From positions 53,914 to 117,913 of the forward strand of contig CAZFDE010000001.1 of assembly GCA_964517795.1 (NCBI GenBank): a stretch of DNA of 64,000 nt. Direction: 5' to 3'. Below, one piece after another: positions 53,473-62,639 of this stretch. The position numbers were made by a program, and so were the translations under genes. The stretch's first letter is position 1; every line of letters begins with the position of its first letter. This DNA is from CAZFDE01 sp964517795. Lineage in GTDB: Bacteria; Planctomycetota; Phycisphaerae; Sedimentisphaerales; Anaerobacaceae. The notes under the pieces are model-generated. The model saw only the letters and a program-made list of their open reading frames with translations, was not told where the DNA came from and made no database searches.

Positions 53473-56400
53473 GGCCCGTCCGGCCGTATTGCGGACAAGG
53501 GTGCAGTTGTTAAATCGCTGCGAACTCCACTGGCAAAAAACCGCCCCACCTCTCAAACTTGCATAATTATCATTAAACAATGAATTATTCACAACCACAT
53601 CATTGTCCGTCCAGATGCCCCCGCCGAATTGACCCGCTGTGTTATTGATAAAGCGGCAGTTCACAATATCCATCTTACCTTTAATGTGCTTGGTCCAAAA
53701 GCTGTATAATCCCCCGCCCCAATAGCCGGCGCGATTATTTTCCAGAATACAATTTTGAATCGTCGGGTTACTCGAATAGCAATAGATGCCTGCGCCGTCC
53801 CACGGCGGAAAAAGCGAAAAGAAATCTTTGGCGACAAAACCATTTCTGATCGTAAAACCGTCCAGAACGGCATCGTTGGACTCTCGGTGAACAAAATTGA
53901 AACCCCGATGAGAGTCATCGGATTGACCATTACAATCAATAATGCAATGAAACGGCCCGTTCTCAGACCTGACCGTCATTGACTTACCGTTAAAGAACAG
54001 GTCTCGATTTCCTTTGCCGTCATAAACGCCGTCGGCGACCACGACCATATCGCCGTCTCTGGCAATTTTCATGGCCAGTTCGATATTCTGATAATCTTGC
54101 GGTACCCGGATATTGTCTCGAACATATAATCTCACGGGGATATCCCGAGGACTGTTGATGGCGCGCGGGGCAATCAGTTTAATTTTAGCAAGATATTCAC
54201 CTTGATGGAGTTCTGTCGTATCGATTTGCAACGAGATGCGTTTCTTGCCGCCGGCCAGTCGCCCACTTTTCGGATACGCCGTAAGCCAAGGGATATCTTC
54301 ATCAATCATCCATCTGAATCTTCCGCTGGAAGCATTTCGAATCTGAAGTTCAATATTTTTAATGGTACCGGCATTCACAATTACTGAAATAAATCCGGGC
54401 TCAACAGCAATAGTGGGCCGACGTGGTGCGTATTCGTAAGCACCGACATCCACAAAATCAATCCCGTCGCCATCACCGTCCACCACGCGCGTACCGCCGT
54501 CCAGATCGTATAACAGCAATGGATTGTTGGGCGTATTTGTGCCCGCATCAATACACGGTGAATGCCTGAGCAGATGATAATCCCCATCCAACGCAAACCG
54601 TGGATTCATGTCGCAGTTCGACGGCCCATAAAACATCAGCGAATTCGTATCAAAGATTCCTCCCAATCCGTCTTCGATCAGATTGAACTGGACATAGGCA
54701 CGACTCATCACATCCAATGGATGCAATAAATTCGGGTCCCAGCAATTCGCATCATTGGGTTCCCAGCAATTCGGGTCCTCGCAGTATGGATTATTCGGAT
54801 CCCAGCAGTTCGGCTCAAGCATATAGGTCACATCCTGAATATAAAGCTGTGGTCCCTCGTCGGCCTGGTTGCCGTATAATATCGAATTGCTAATTGACAT
54901 TTCAGTGGTGGACCGTCCGCCGGTGAAGATTCCGCCGCCTGCCCCCCCCGCCCGGGAAACAGTACTGTAAACCGCTTTGTTATCACAGACAGTACAATTG
55001 ACAATTTGAGCGGTACCGGTTTTCCCATAGTAAATCAACGCGCCATCGGGAAAACCATTATCACATATCCCCCCGCCATAAATCGCCGTATTGTTTGCGA
55101 TAACACAGTTTTGGATCAGGGCATCCGAATACACATAAAAAATACCGCCGCCGAAATTGGACTGGTTATTTCGAATGATACTGTTGGTAACCTTTAAATC
55201 GCTGTAATGGCAGCGAATCGCACCGCCATAGCCTTCGATAAATGCCGGACCGGTCTGGATCAAATTTCCGGTTGAGCGATTCTCCAATAAAACACATTGA
55301 TCGATTGTTACATCACCGGATGCTTGTATCCCCGCCCCGCTTTCCGCGATATTGCCAATGATCAGTGAATGGGAAATCACCAATTCGCCGACACAATAGA
55401 TCGCCCCTGCGGCCAGTGCCTGGTTGTGATGGAACAGGCAATCATTGACTGACAGATTGCTGTCTGTTGCAAAAATTGCCCCGCCGCTGCCCGGCGCAAT
55501 GTTCTGAATAAACCGGCATCCATGCAATTGAAGGCTGCTTTTCGAACAATAGATCGCAGCTCCCTGACGATCATCATTTAAGTCAGGATAGGTACTCTCA
55601 TAATACGGCGACCCATTCCGGATCGTTAATCCCTCCAGAATTGTATTGCTGTCATTATTAATCAGGATAAACGCCCGGCCGCGATAATTCGGGTCGATGA
55701 CGCAGTTTTCAGGTCCGTTCAGCGATGTGATCGTCAATCCACCAGACTGAATTCGAATATCCCGATTGCCCGGCCCACGATAAATCCCGTCCGCCAATAG
55801 TATCCTGCTGCCATCCCAGGCATAATGGACGGCCTGCTTGATGGTTGGATAATCCCGGGGAACATATAAATCCTGCGGCCCATTCGACGTAAACTCATAA
55901 AATACGGCATTATTGTCGTAGATGGTTTTATTGCCCAGAACATCTTGCATTTCAATATAAAATGCATATTCTGTGTACGGCGTAATGCCACCGAGCACGA
56001 CCGTGTGATGCCGATCAAAATCCGCGGCTTTCACCGTTTGGGCAGTGTTGGGATCCGTTATCGGAAAATAGGTTAAGACAAAAATCGCCGGTTCATCGCT
56101 TTCAAACAAAATTTCAGGTCGTGGGCCGTTTGCATCGATTTGCAGGTCCAGAAGCTGCGGGCCCCGACAATCGACTACGGCACACGCATCGTAAACGGCA
56201 GAGTCGTTCAGGTCTTTATAATACACGTAAATCGTGTCTCCGTGGGCGACCTGCAACGAATGGTCTTCTGGTACCGGGTTTTCCAAAGATATGGGCATCG
56301 ATCGGGTAAACTTTCCCTTGACAGGTAACTGTCGCTGCAGCAAAAGGGTTTCGAAATCGCCGCTGTCCGACTCTACATAAACGGGCTGATTAGCTTCTTC

Positions 56401-57993
56401 CAGAAGATCGCTGTCGAATAATGTAACATCAATGGCATCATCACACCGGTATCGTTGTTGATTCAACACAATACTGCCTTTGATTGCATTTACGGCCTGG
56501 TCGAGCTGTAATGCTTTTGCCTGCGGCCAGACGGACCAATTCAAGGGCTGCGACGAGGACATAATCAGGTAATGATAGTCGTTGGGCTCAAGGGTGGGAT
56601 TCATCGACATCAACAACGCCGAAGCGCCGGACACAAACGGGCACGCCATGGATGTACCCGAAGCATACGTAGTGTAGTCATCATACGGATTGGCCATCGA
56701 TGTCCCTTTAGCCCGAAGCGAAAGAATCTCCACACCCGGGGCGGCCAGATCCGCCCAATCACCGTAACTGGAAAAAGCGGCCTTATTGCCTTCACTATCC
56801 ATCGCGGCCACCGCCAGTACATGATCATATGCGGCCGGATATTGCGGCGTATCGTCATAGGCATTGCCGGCGGAAGCAACCACAACCACACCCTGCGCGT
56901 GGGCATAACGGATCGCGTCATACATTGCATATGAAAAATACGGCCCGCCCCAACTATTCGAAGTCACACGGGCGCCATTGTCCACCGCATAGAGCATCGC
57001 CCGAACCGCATCGCTGACAAAACCCGAACCGCTAGGACCGACAAATTTCAACGGCATGATCTGAACATTCCAGCATATACCGGCGACATCGTAACCGTTA
57101 TCGGTTACCGCCGAAATAATACCGCTGCAATGCGTCCCATGACCGTGATCATCCGACGGCGCATTATCGTTGTAAGCAAAATTATAGCCGTATATATCGT
57201 CGATGTATCCGTTATCATCGTCATCGACGCCGTCAAGACCGTTTTTCTCTGCCGCATTCACCCACAGATTGCCGTTCAGATCCCGATGAAAATGGTCCGC
57301 CCCGCTGTCGATCACCGCTACAATAATCGTATCATCGCCCGTTTGCCGATCCCATGCCTGTGCTGCACCAATGTGATCCAGCCCCCATTGCAGATCCAGC
57401 AGCGGATCATCCGGGAGGCGGTGAGTCGAAACCTGGTAATTCAATTCGGCGTATTCTATTTGCGGATCGCGATTCAACGAGTCCAGCAAATCAGATAGGG
57501 ATCGCTCCGATTGGGGCTTGATCTTGAGCCGATACAAAAGGCTAAGATCATGGCGCATCATTTGCGGTTTTTCAGTTGCATCCGATTCGGATAATTCGAT
57601 GCGTGAACGCAAAATACGCTTCGATGATTTAATTGTCGGTAAAACGGCTTCGGCTTCCTGAATGCCGTATGTCCTGCGAAGCGAACTGAGTTTGTCATCA
57701 AGCCAATTTGTTGAATCTTCCTGATCGTCTAACGTCCGACGATAGGAATCCCGCGTCGGGGAAAATTTAACAAGGATCTCGTCCGGACGATGAGCCGGCA
57801 GATTTACATCGTCACCGTCTGGCCCAAAAACATCAAAAAAATCCGATGAACGTGCACTGCGCCGATATAAATCCGCTTGCAAAATCGACTCGGCCCGATT
57901 CGAATCGGAAATAGAAGCATCGCAGATCGCCGTATTGAGTAAAATACACGATAAAACCGGAATGCAGAAAAACCAAACAGACAATTTTCTCAC
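53455..57993 (-). CDS. Giant secreted subtilase with two beta-helix regions (5' part of frameshifted gene)
   Basis: I start it at GTG 57993, which has AAAGGG five bases upstream and gives a proper signal peptide (MRKLSVWFFCIPVLSCILLN). The TTG at 58008 is less likely. The 1512-residue part has a propeptide-like region, then an S8 domain with Asp229 (VIDSGADHFHRDL), His285 (HGHGTHCSGI) and Ser448 (SGTSMACPFVSGASALLM). A first beta-helix starts at YPTIKQAVHYAWDGSRILLA (about 715). A BACON-like domain (FRWMIDEDIPWLTAYPKSGR) separates it from a second helix (YQNIELAMKIARDGDMVVVA). The frame ends GRAGGGGL-stop at the poly-G tract. The triad is intact. It is related to the 29946-33806 protein. Confidence 0.85.
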   Translation of the reverse strand: MRKLSVWFFCIPVLSCILLNTAICDASISDSNRAESILQADLYRRSARSSDFFDVFGPDGDDVNLPAHRPDEILVKFSPTRDSYRRTLDDQEDSTNWLDDKLSSLRRTYGIQEAEAVLPTIKSSKRILRSRIELSESDATEKPQMMRHDLSLLYRLKIKPQSERSLSDLLDSLNRDPQIEYAELNYQVSTHRLPDDPLLDLQWGLDHIGAAQAWDRQTGDDTIIVAVIDSGADHFHRDLNGNLWVNAAEKNGLDGVDDDDNGYIDDIYGYNFAYNDNAPSDDHGHGTHCSGIISAVTDNGYDVAGICWNVQIMPLKFVGPSGSGFVSDAVRAMLYAVDNGARVTSNSWGGPYFSYAMYDAIRYAHAQGVVVVASAGNAYDDTPQYPAAYDHVLAVAAMDSEGNKAAFSSYGDWADLAAPGVEILSLRAKGTSMANPYDDYTTYASGTSMACPFVSGASALLMSMNPTLEPNDYHYLIMSSSQPLNWSVWPQAKALQLDQAVNAIKGSIVLNQQRYRCDDAIDVTLFDSDLLEEANQPVYVESDSGDFETLLLQRQLPVKGKFTRSMPISLENPVPEDHSLQVAHGDTIYVYYKDLNDSAVYDACAVVDCRGPQLLDLQIDANGPRPEILFESDEPAIFVLTYFPITDPNTAQTVKAADFDRHHTVVLGGITPYTEYAFYIEMQDVLGNKTIYDNNAVFYEFTSNGPQDLYVPRDYPTIKQAVHYAWDGSRILLADGIYRGPGNRDIRIQSGGLTITSLNGPENCVIDPNYRGRAFILINNDSNTILEGLTIRNGSPYYESTYPDLNDDRQGAAIYCSKSSLQLHGCRFIQNIAPGSGGAIFATDSNLSVNDCLFHHNQALAAGAIYCVGELVISHSLIIGNIAESGAGIQASGDVTIDQCVLLENRSTGNLIQTGPAFIEGYGGAIRCHYSDLKVTNSIIRNNQSNFGGGIFYVYSDALIQNCVIANNTAIYGGGICDNGFPDGALIYYGKTGTAQIVNCTVCDNKAVYSTVSRAGGAGGGIFTGGRSTTEMSISNSILYGNQADEGPQLYIQDVTYMLEPNCWDPNNPYCEDPNCWEPNDANCWDPNLLHPLDVMSRAYVQFNLIEDGLGGIFDTNSLMFYGPSNCDMNPRFALDGDYHLLRHSPCIDAGTNTPNNPLLLYDLDGGTRVVDGDGDGIDFVDVGAYEYAPRRPTIAVEPGFISVIVNAGTIKNIELQIRNASSGRFRWMIDEDIPWLTAYPKSGRLAGGKKRISLQIDTTELHQGEYLAKIKLIAPRAINSPRDIPVRLYVRDNIRVPQDYQNIELAMKIARDGDMVVVADGVYDGKGNRDLFFNGKSMTVRSENGPFHCIIDCNGQSDDSHRGFNFVHRESNDAVLDGFTIRNGFVAKDFFSLFPPWDGAGIYCYSSNPTIQNCILENNRAGYWGGGLYSFWTKHIKGKMDIVNCRFINNTAGQFGGGIWTDNDVVVNNSLFNDNYASLRGGAVFCQWSSQRFNNCTLVRNTAGRAGGGGL
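53462..53472. repeat. 11-base homopolymer (poly-C on +, poly-G on coding strand) at frameshift
   Basis: Eleven C in a row mark the exact point where the giant subtilase frame ends and the other frame continues. Ten bases would restore the frame. It may be a sequencing or assembly error, or a phase-variable tract. Confidence 0.95.
54730..54816 (-). repeat. Short tandem peptide repeat NCW(D/E)PN inside the giant subtilase
   Basis: On the coding strand the peptide contains EPNCWDPN, DPNCWEPN and ANCWDPN separated by NPYCED and D, encoded by imperfect repeats about 24-30 nt long (GGTCCCAGCAATTCG-like units). It lies in a loop of the first beta-helix. The Cys/Trp density is unusual for the protein. 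Confidence 0.75.
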
Positions 57994-58068
57994 AATCACC
58001 CTTTCCAACCAATTTTATGGGTTATCGGATAATGAACCAACTCGACAAATCATAGCTCTGTCAGGCGT

Positions 58069-58077
58069 ATTATACCA
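58069..58077 (-). promoter_or_regulatory. Extended -10 promoter of the giant subtilase gene
   Basis: On the minus strand TGG-TATAAT (TATAAT at 58069-58074) is a consensus extended -10, 75 bp upstream of GTG 57993. No good -35 is visible. Confidence 0.45.
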
Positions 58078-58160
58078 AATTTCGCCTGTAAATTCCATTA
58101 AAAACACGTTAAACCGCAGATACCGCGTTTTCAGCACGAAAAACCCGATGGCAATTTTCC

Positions 58161-58189
58161 TTGACAATTTCTTCATATTGCACTATTTA
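58161..58189 (+). promoter_or_regulatory. Putative promoter of the rpmF-fab operon
   Basis: A perfect -35 TTGACA (58161-58166) has, 17 bp downstream, TATTTA (58184-58189), a weak -10. It lies 87 bp before rpmF. The 282-bp divergent region between the giant subtilase and rpmF holds no gene. Confidence 0.4.
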
Positions 58190-58275
58190 GACATTTTTAA
58201 GCTTTTCTTCGCAGCATAAACCTGCTAAGATGTGAGTTTTATTTAACTTAGAAATTCAGTATGGAGTAAACACGA

Positions 58276-58464
58276 ATGTTACCGGTAAAGAAAACGAGTA
58301 AAACACGGACCCGTACACGGCGGAGTCATCATGCGTTAAAGGCGTATAATTATTCGGTCTGCCCGAAGTGCGATCAGTCGAAAATGCCTCATGCGGCCTG
58401 TTCGAACTGCGGGTATGTAAATCCCAAGATCACCTTGGATATGAGCAAGGAGGAAGAAAGCTAA
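58276..58464 (+). CDS. rpmF: Ribosomal protein bL32
   Basis: The 62-residue protein has the bL32 pattern: a basic N-terminus (PVKKTSKTRTRTRRSHHALK) and a four-cysteine zinc motif (VCPKCDQSKMPHAACSNCGY). It is a large-subunit ribosomal protein. The order rpmF-plsX-fabH is conserved in many bacteria. The C-terminal tail NPKITLDMSKEEES is acidic. GGAG lies ten bases before the ATG. The plsX start is 4 nt after its stop. A downstream ribosome binding site AAGGAGGAAGAAAG overlaps its end, supporting coupled translation of plsX. Confidence 0.93.
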   Translation: MLPVKKTSKTRTRTRRSHHALKAYNYSVCPKCDQSKMPHAACSNCGYVNPKITLDMSKEEES

Positions 58465-58468
58465 TCCG

Positions 58469-59485
58469 ATGCGAATTGCACTGGATGCAATGGGAGGCGA
58501 TTCTGCCCCGGCCGAGATCGTGGCCGGTGCGGTAGAAGCCGTCGAAATACTGGACAAGGACGACCAAATGATATTAGTCGGCCAAACTGCACAGATCGAA
58601 CGCGCTTTGTCAGATCAAAAATCCTCGGTTTCATCGCAGATTACAATCGCCGAAGCACCCGATACGATCGGTATGGACGAAAAACCGATCGAAAGCCTGC
58701 GCCAAAAACCCAAAAGCTCGATCGGGATCATGGCCAAACTTGCCAAACAGGGGCAGGCCGACGCTGTGATTTCCGCGGGTAACACCGGCGCATGCGTCGC
58801 CGCGTTCCAAATGCGAATGCGAAACCTCGAAGGCGTAAAACGACCGGGGATCGCCGTGGTATTTCCGACTTTTTCCGGACCGGTTACCATCTGCGATGTC
58901 GGTGCGAATATCGCCTGCAAACCCATCAACCTCTATCAATATGCCGTCATGGCCATGCTTTACTCACAACATCAACTGGGCATCGAGCAGCCGCGCGTCG
59001 GCCTGATGAGTATCGGCTCCGAAGACGCCAAAGGCAATGAAGTCATCAAAAAAACAAGAGAATTGCTGCGATCCGACGAGCGAATCAATTTTATCGGTAA
59101 TATTGAAGGCCGCGATATCTTCAAGGGATCCTGCGATGTCGTGATTTGCGATGGCTTTGTCGGCAACGTTATTCTGAAAATGACCGAGGGCCTGGTGGAC
59201 GGCTTATTCAAAGCCATCAAGCAGGAACTCATGCAGGAAAAATTCTTTTTAGCGTTGAAATTTAAACCGGTAATGAAACGCATCTATCAAAAATATGATT
59301 ATAACGAATATGGAGGCGCCCCGCTGCTTGGAGTCAACGGCACGGCGATGATCTGCCACGGTGCCAGTCAAAGCCGAACGATCAAAAACGCTATCCAAAC
59401 GTCTAAAAAATATCATACCCTCAAAATTAATGACAAGATCGTCGAATTTCTATCCCAAAGCAGTGTCAAATCAGATGAACAGTAA
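58469..59485 (+). CDS. plsX: Phosphate acyltransferase PlsX
   Basis: The 338-residue protein matches PlsX: MRIALDAMGGDSAPAEIVAG at the N-terminus, SAGNTGACVAAFQMRMRNL, IGSEDAKGNEVIKKTRELL and DVVICDGFVGNVILKMTEGL. PlsX converts acyl-ACP to acyl-phosphate, the first step of phospholipid synthesis, and acts at the inner face of the membrane. AAGGAGG upstream of the ATG within rpmF is a strong ribosome binding site. It overlaps fabH by 11 nt. Confidence 0.95.
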   Translation: MRIALDAMGGDSAPAEIVAGAVEAVEILDKDDQMILVGQTAQIERALSDQKSSVSSQITIAEAPDTIGMDEKPIESLRQKPKSSIGIMAKLAKQGQADAVISAGNTGACVAAFQMRMRNLEGVKRPGIAVVFPTFSGPVTICDVGANIACKPINLYQYAVMAMLYSQHQLGIEQPRVGLMSIGSEDAKGNEVIKKTRELLRSDERINFIGNIEGRDIFKGSCDVVICDGFVGNVILKMTEGLVDGLFKAIKQELMQEKFFLALKFKPVMKRIYQKYDYNEYGGAPLLGVNGTAMICHGASQSRTIKNAIQTSKKYHTLKINDKIVEFLSQSSVKSDEQ

Positions 59486-60482
59486 GGACAATAATCCCAA
59501 ATACAGAGCGGTGATCACCGGCTACGGATCGTTCGTTCCTCAAAAGAAGCTCACCAACGAACAATTATCCGAAATGGTCGATACCTCGGACGAATGGATC
59601 ACTACGCGAACCGGCATCAAAGTTCGCCACATCACCGAAGATAACGAAACAACTGCGATGCTCGCTACAGAAGCCGCCAAACAGGCCCTGGCCGAGGCAA
59701 ACTTATCTCCTGAGCAACTTGATGTGATCATTGTCGCAACGATCACGCCGGAAATGGTCTTTCCCTCGACGGCCTGTTTTGTACAGGATGCGGTCGGGGC
59801 AAAAAATGCATTTGCCTTTGACCTGTCGGCCGCCTGCAGCGGATTTGTTTACGGGCTTTCGATTATCCAGCAATTTATCGAAAGCGGCCGGTTTCAAAAT
59901 GCCCTGCTGATCGGTGCCGAAACACTCAGTAAAATTACGAACTGGCAGGACCGCTCAAGCTGCATCCTTTTCGGCGATGGCGCCGGCGCGATTATCCTGC
60001 AGAGAAGCGAAAACGGACAAAAAGGGATTCTCTACAGCACAATGTATTCCGACGGATCCGGCTGGACATCTTTAAATTGTCTGGCCTACGGATCGCGTTA
60101 CCCGGCCGGCAAGCCCCTGGATGATCCGGACATGGTCTATATGCAGATCAACGGCCGCGAGGTATATCAACAGGCCGTTCGCCGCATCGTCGAAGCCGTG
60201 ACCGATTGCCTCGATCGGTGCGGACTGACAGTCAATGATGTGGCAATGGTGATCTCGCATCAGATGAATGCCCGCATCATCGAATCGGCCGCCAAGCGGC
60301 TCAAACTGCCGATGGATAAATTCTTTGTCAATATCGATGAATACGGAAATACGTCAGCCGCCTCGGTCCCGATCGCCTTTGATGACTGTATTCGCCAGGG
60401 TAGGATCAAACATGGGGATATCGTGGTCTTTGTCGCATTTGGGGCCGGTCTGACATGGGGCGCGAACGTACTGCAATTTTAA
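59475..60482 (+). CDS. fabH: Beta-ketoacyl-ACP synthase III
   Basis: Started at ATG 59475, the product has 335 residues. A longer frame reaching 59361 lies inside plsX and is rejected. KRAVITGYGSFVP-like KYRAVITGYGSFVPQKK opens the protein. The catalytic triad is visible: Cys121 in DLSAACSGFVYGL, His in VISHQMNARI and Asn in DEYGNTSAASVP. FabH condenses acetyl-CoA (or a short/branched acyl-CoA) with malonyl-ACP to begin fatty acid synthesis. It overlaps plsX by 11 nt and is followed by fabD 29 nt later. Confidence 0.95.
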   Translation: MNSKDNNPKYRAVITGYGSFVPQKKLTNEQLSEMVDTSDEWITTRTGIKVRHITEDNETTAMLATEAAKQALAEANLSPEQLDVIIVATITPEMVFPSTACFVQDAVGAKNAFAFDLSAACSGFVYGLSIIQQFIESGRFQNALLIGAETLSKITNWQDRSSCILFGDGAGAIILQRSENGQKGILYSTMYSDGSGWTSLNCLAYGSRYPAGKPLDDPDMVYMQINGREVYQQAVRRIVEAVTDCLDRCGLTVNDVAMVISHQMNARIIESAAKRLKLPMDKFFVNIDEYGNTSAASVPIAFDDCIRQGRIKHGDIVVFVAFGAGLTWGANVLQF

Positions 60483-60511
60483 TTCAAATAAGAAAGGATG
60501 CTTGATATAAA

Positions 60512-61447
60512 ATGAGTACGGCTTTTATATTTCCCGGACAAGGCGCACAGCACGTGTCGATGGGCAAGGATATCGTCACTGATTTTCCGGCCGCACGGGA
60601 CATCTTTCAAAAAGCAAACGATATCCTCGAAATGGACATCCGTCAGATATGTTTCGAAGGACCCGAAGATCAGCTAAACCTAACCGCAGTTTCTCAGCCG
60701 GCAATTTTTACCGTCAGTGCCGCCCTGCTGGAGATTTTTCGGCAAACAACGGGCAACACAATTAAACCGGATTTTACAGCAGGCCTGAGCATGGGCGAAT
60801 ACAGCGCATTATATGCCGCCGACTTGATCGATTTCGAATCCGGGCTCAAACTGGTCCAAAAACGCGGCCGGGCCATGCAGCAGGCCGCCGACCGGACACA
60901 GGGCTCGATGGTCAGCATCATCGGGCTGGATGAAGCCGCCGTCAAAGAACTCTGTGAAAAGGCTGCAGAGGGCGATATTCTCAAGCCGGTCAATTTCAAC
61001 TGTCCCGGCCAGATCGTGATCAGCGGCTCGACACCGGCCTGCGAACGCGCGGTGAAACGCGCCGGCGAAATGGGCGCGATCAAAGCCGTCCCGCTGGCCG
61101 TTGCCGGTGCGTTTCATACCGAAATGATGGCCTTGGCCGCCGAACAACTCAACGATGCACTCCGGCAGACAAATATCGCCGAACCGGATCAGATCAAAGT
61201 CATCGCCAATATCAACGCAGATTATTACAGCAGTGCCGACCAGATTAAAACCGGCCTGACCGAACAACTGACCGGTGCCATACGATGGCAAAAAAGCATG
61301 GAAAAACTGATCGCCGACGGCGTGGACACATTTTATGAGATCGGGCCCGGACGCGTACTGACCGGCCTGATGCGGCGAATCGACCGAAAAGCAAACGTGA
61401 TCAATATCAGTAACAGTGAATCGTTAAAGCAACTCAGCGCAGTATAA
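60512..61447 (+). CDS. fabD: Malonyl-CoA-ACP transacylase
   Basis: The 311-residue protein has FIFPGQGAQHVSMGKD at the N-terminus, the nucleophile Ser93 in GLSMGEYSALYAA (here GLSMG rather than the usual GHSLG), and His202 in VAGAFHTEMM. VNFNCPGQIVISGS and YEIGPGRVLTGLMRR complete the family pattern. FabD loads malonate from malonyl-CoA onto ACP. The GHSLG-to-GLSMG change is common within the family and not a sign of inactivity. AGAAAGGATGCTTG upstream is the ribosome binding region. Confidence 0.94.
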   Translation: MSTAFIFPGQGAQHVSMGKDIVTDFPAARDIFQKANDILEMDIRQICFEGPEDQLNLTAVSQPAIFTVSAALLEIFRQTTGNTIKPDFTAGLSMGEYSALYAADLIDFESGLKLVQKRGRAMQQAADRTQGSMVSIIGLDEAAVKELCEKAAEGDILKPVNFNCPGQIVISGSTPACERAVKRAGEMGAIKAVPLAVAGAFHTEMMALAAEQLNDALRQTNIAEPDQIKVIANINADYYSSADQIKTGLTEQLTGAIRWQKSMEKLIADGVDTFYEIGPGRVLTGLMRRIDRKANVINISNSESLKQLSAV

Positions 61448-61461
61448 GAAAGGATTACATC

Positions 61462-62199
61462 ATGGCAGAAAAAAGACTGGCCGTCGTCACCGGCGCAGCG
61501 CGAGGCATTGGCAGAGCCATTGTCATCGAACTGCTCAAACAGGGACGCGACGTCGCAGGGATCGATCTCAACGCCGACCAACTGAAAGAACTCGAGCAGC
61601 TCGTCAGCGAGATGGGCTTCGCTGTCCGGACCGAATGCCTGGATATCACCGATACCCCCAAACTCACCGAAACGCTCGAAAAACTGGCCGAAGCACACGG
61701 CGGGATCGGCATCCTGGTCAACAATGCCGGCATTACCTGCGACAAACTGATGATCCAGATGGACGAATCGGATTTCGACAAGGTGATCAACGTCAATCTG
61801 CGGGCGGCTTTCATGGCGACCGTCACCGCTGCCCGTTCGATGGTTCGCAACAAATTCGGCCGCATTATCAATATCAGTTCCGTCGCCGGCGTCATGGGCC
61901 AGGCCGGATCCAGTAATTACGCTTCCAGCAAAGCCGGCCTGATCGGCATGACCAAATCCATTGCTCGCGAAATCGGCAAAAAGAATGTAACCGCCAATTG
62001 CATCGCTCCCGGCTTTATCATGACCGATATGACCGAGATACTGCCCGATGCAGTCAAAACAGAAGCCAAAAAGGTCATTCCCGTCAAACGCTTCGGCAGC
62101 GTCGACGATGTCGCCAAAGCCGTTGCCTTCCTGGCAAGCGACGATGCCGGATATATCACCGGGCAGGTACTCTGTGTTGACGGCGGAATGGCGATGTAA
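61462..62199 (+). CDS. fabG: 3-oxoacyl-ACP reductase
   Basis: The 245-residue short-chain dehydrogenase has the NADPH motif TGAARGIGRAI, NNAGITCDKL and the catalytic Ser-Tyr-Lys set (INISSVAGVMGQAGSSNYAS followed by SKAGLIG). The C-terminus YITGQVLCVDGGMAM is typical of FabG. It reduces 3-oxoacyl-ACP with NADPH in fatty acid elongation. AAAGGATTACATC precedes the ATG. Fourteen bases separate it from fabD. Confidence 0.95.
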   Translation: MAEKRLAVVTGAARGIGRAIVIELLKQGRDVAGIDLNADQLKELEQLVSEMGFAVRTECLDITDTPKLTETLEKLAEAHGGIGILVNNAGITCDKLMIQMDESDFDKVINVNLRAAFMATVTAARSMVRNKFGRIINISSVAGVMGQAGSSNYASSKAGLIGMTKSIAREIGKKNVTANCIAPGFIMTDMTEILPDAVKTEAKKVIPVKRFGSVDDVAKAVAFLASDDAGYITGQVLCVDGGMAM

Positions 62200-62348
62200 G
62201 CTGTTTTAAGGTAAGATGTTAAATATTTGTTAAAAAAAATAAAAAAATAATTGTCCTTGGCCGATCAAGGCGTTAGACTATCGAGCCAAAATGGAAAACA
62301 AAAAGTCACTTGTAAATAGTTGTCTAATTTGACAAGGAGGACAAAAAA

Positions 62349-62615
62349 GTGAGTGCAGAAGGCGTGGATATGAAACAAATCGAAGAAAAGGTGATTGATA
62401 TTATCAGCGAACAGATGGGCGTTGATAAATCCGAAGTCACCCGGGATACGTCATTCATTAACGATCTCAATGCCGATTCGCTGGATACCGTCGAACTGGT
62501 CATGGAATTCGAGGATGAATTCGATATGAGCATCCCGGACGAAGAAGCCGAAAAGATCCAGACCGTTGGTGCGGCGATCGACTACATCGCGAAAATCGCC
62601 CAATCGAAACAATAA
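62349..62615 (+). CDS. acpP: Acyl carrier protein
   Basis: GTG 62349 is chosen as the start because AAGGAGG (62334-62340) sits eight bases upstream. An ATG at 62370 has no comparable site. The 88-residue protein is acidic and helical, with the 4'-phosphopantetheine Ser44 in LNADSLDTVELVMEF. It carries the growing acyl chain. The 149-bp space before it holds an A-rich stretch and a small hairpin (CCTTG...CAAGG around 62252-62268) that may be a promoter or leader, suggesting acpP is also transcribed on its own. Confidence 0.95.
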   Translation: MSAEGVDMKQIEEKVIDIISEQMGVDKSEVTRDTSFINDLNADSLDTVELVMEFEDEFDMSIPDEEAEKIQTVGAAIDYIAKIAQSKQ

Positions 62616-62639
62616 TTCGAACCGATACGGCATAGACCG

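Noticed and set aside
53472..53549. ATG at 53549 as the start of an independent 273-residue gene
   Set aside because: The first residues (MGRFFASGVRSDLTTA) are out-of-frame translation of the upstream beta-helix coding sequence. The real relation is a frameshift at the poly-G tract.
59361..59475. fabH start 38 codons upstream within plsX
   Set aside because: The extra residues are translated plsX sequence in the wrong frame. ATG 59475 gives the family N-terminus.
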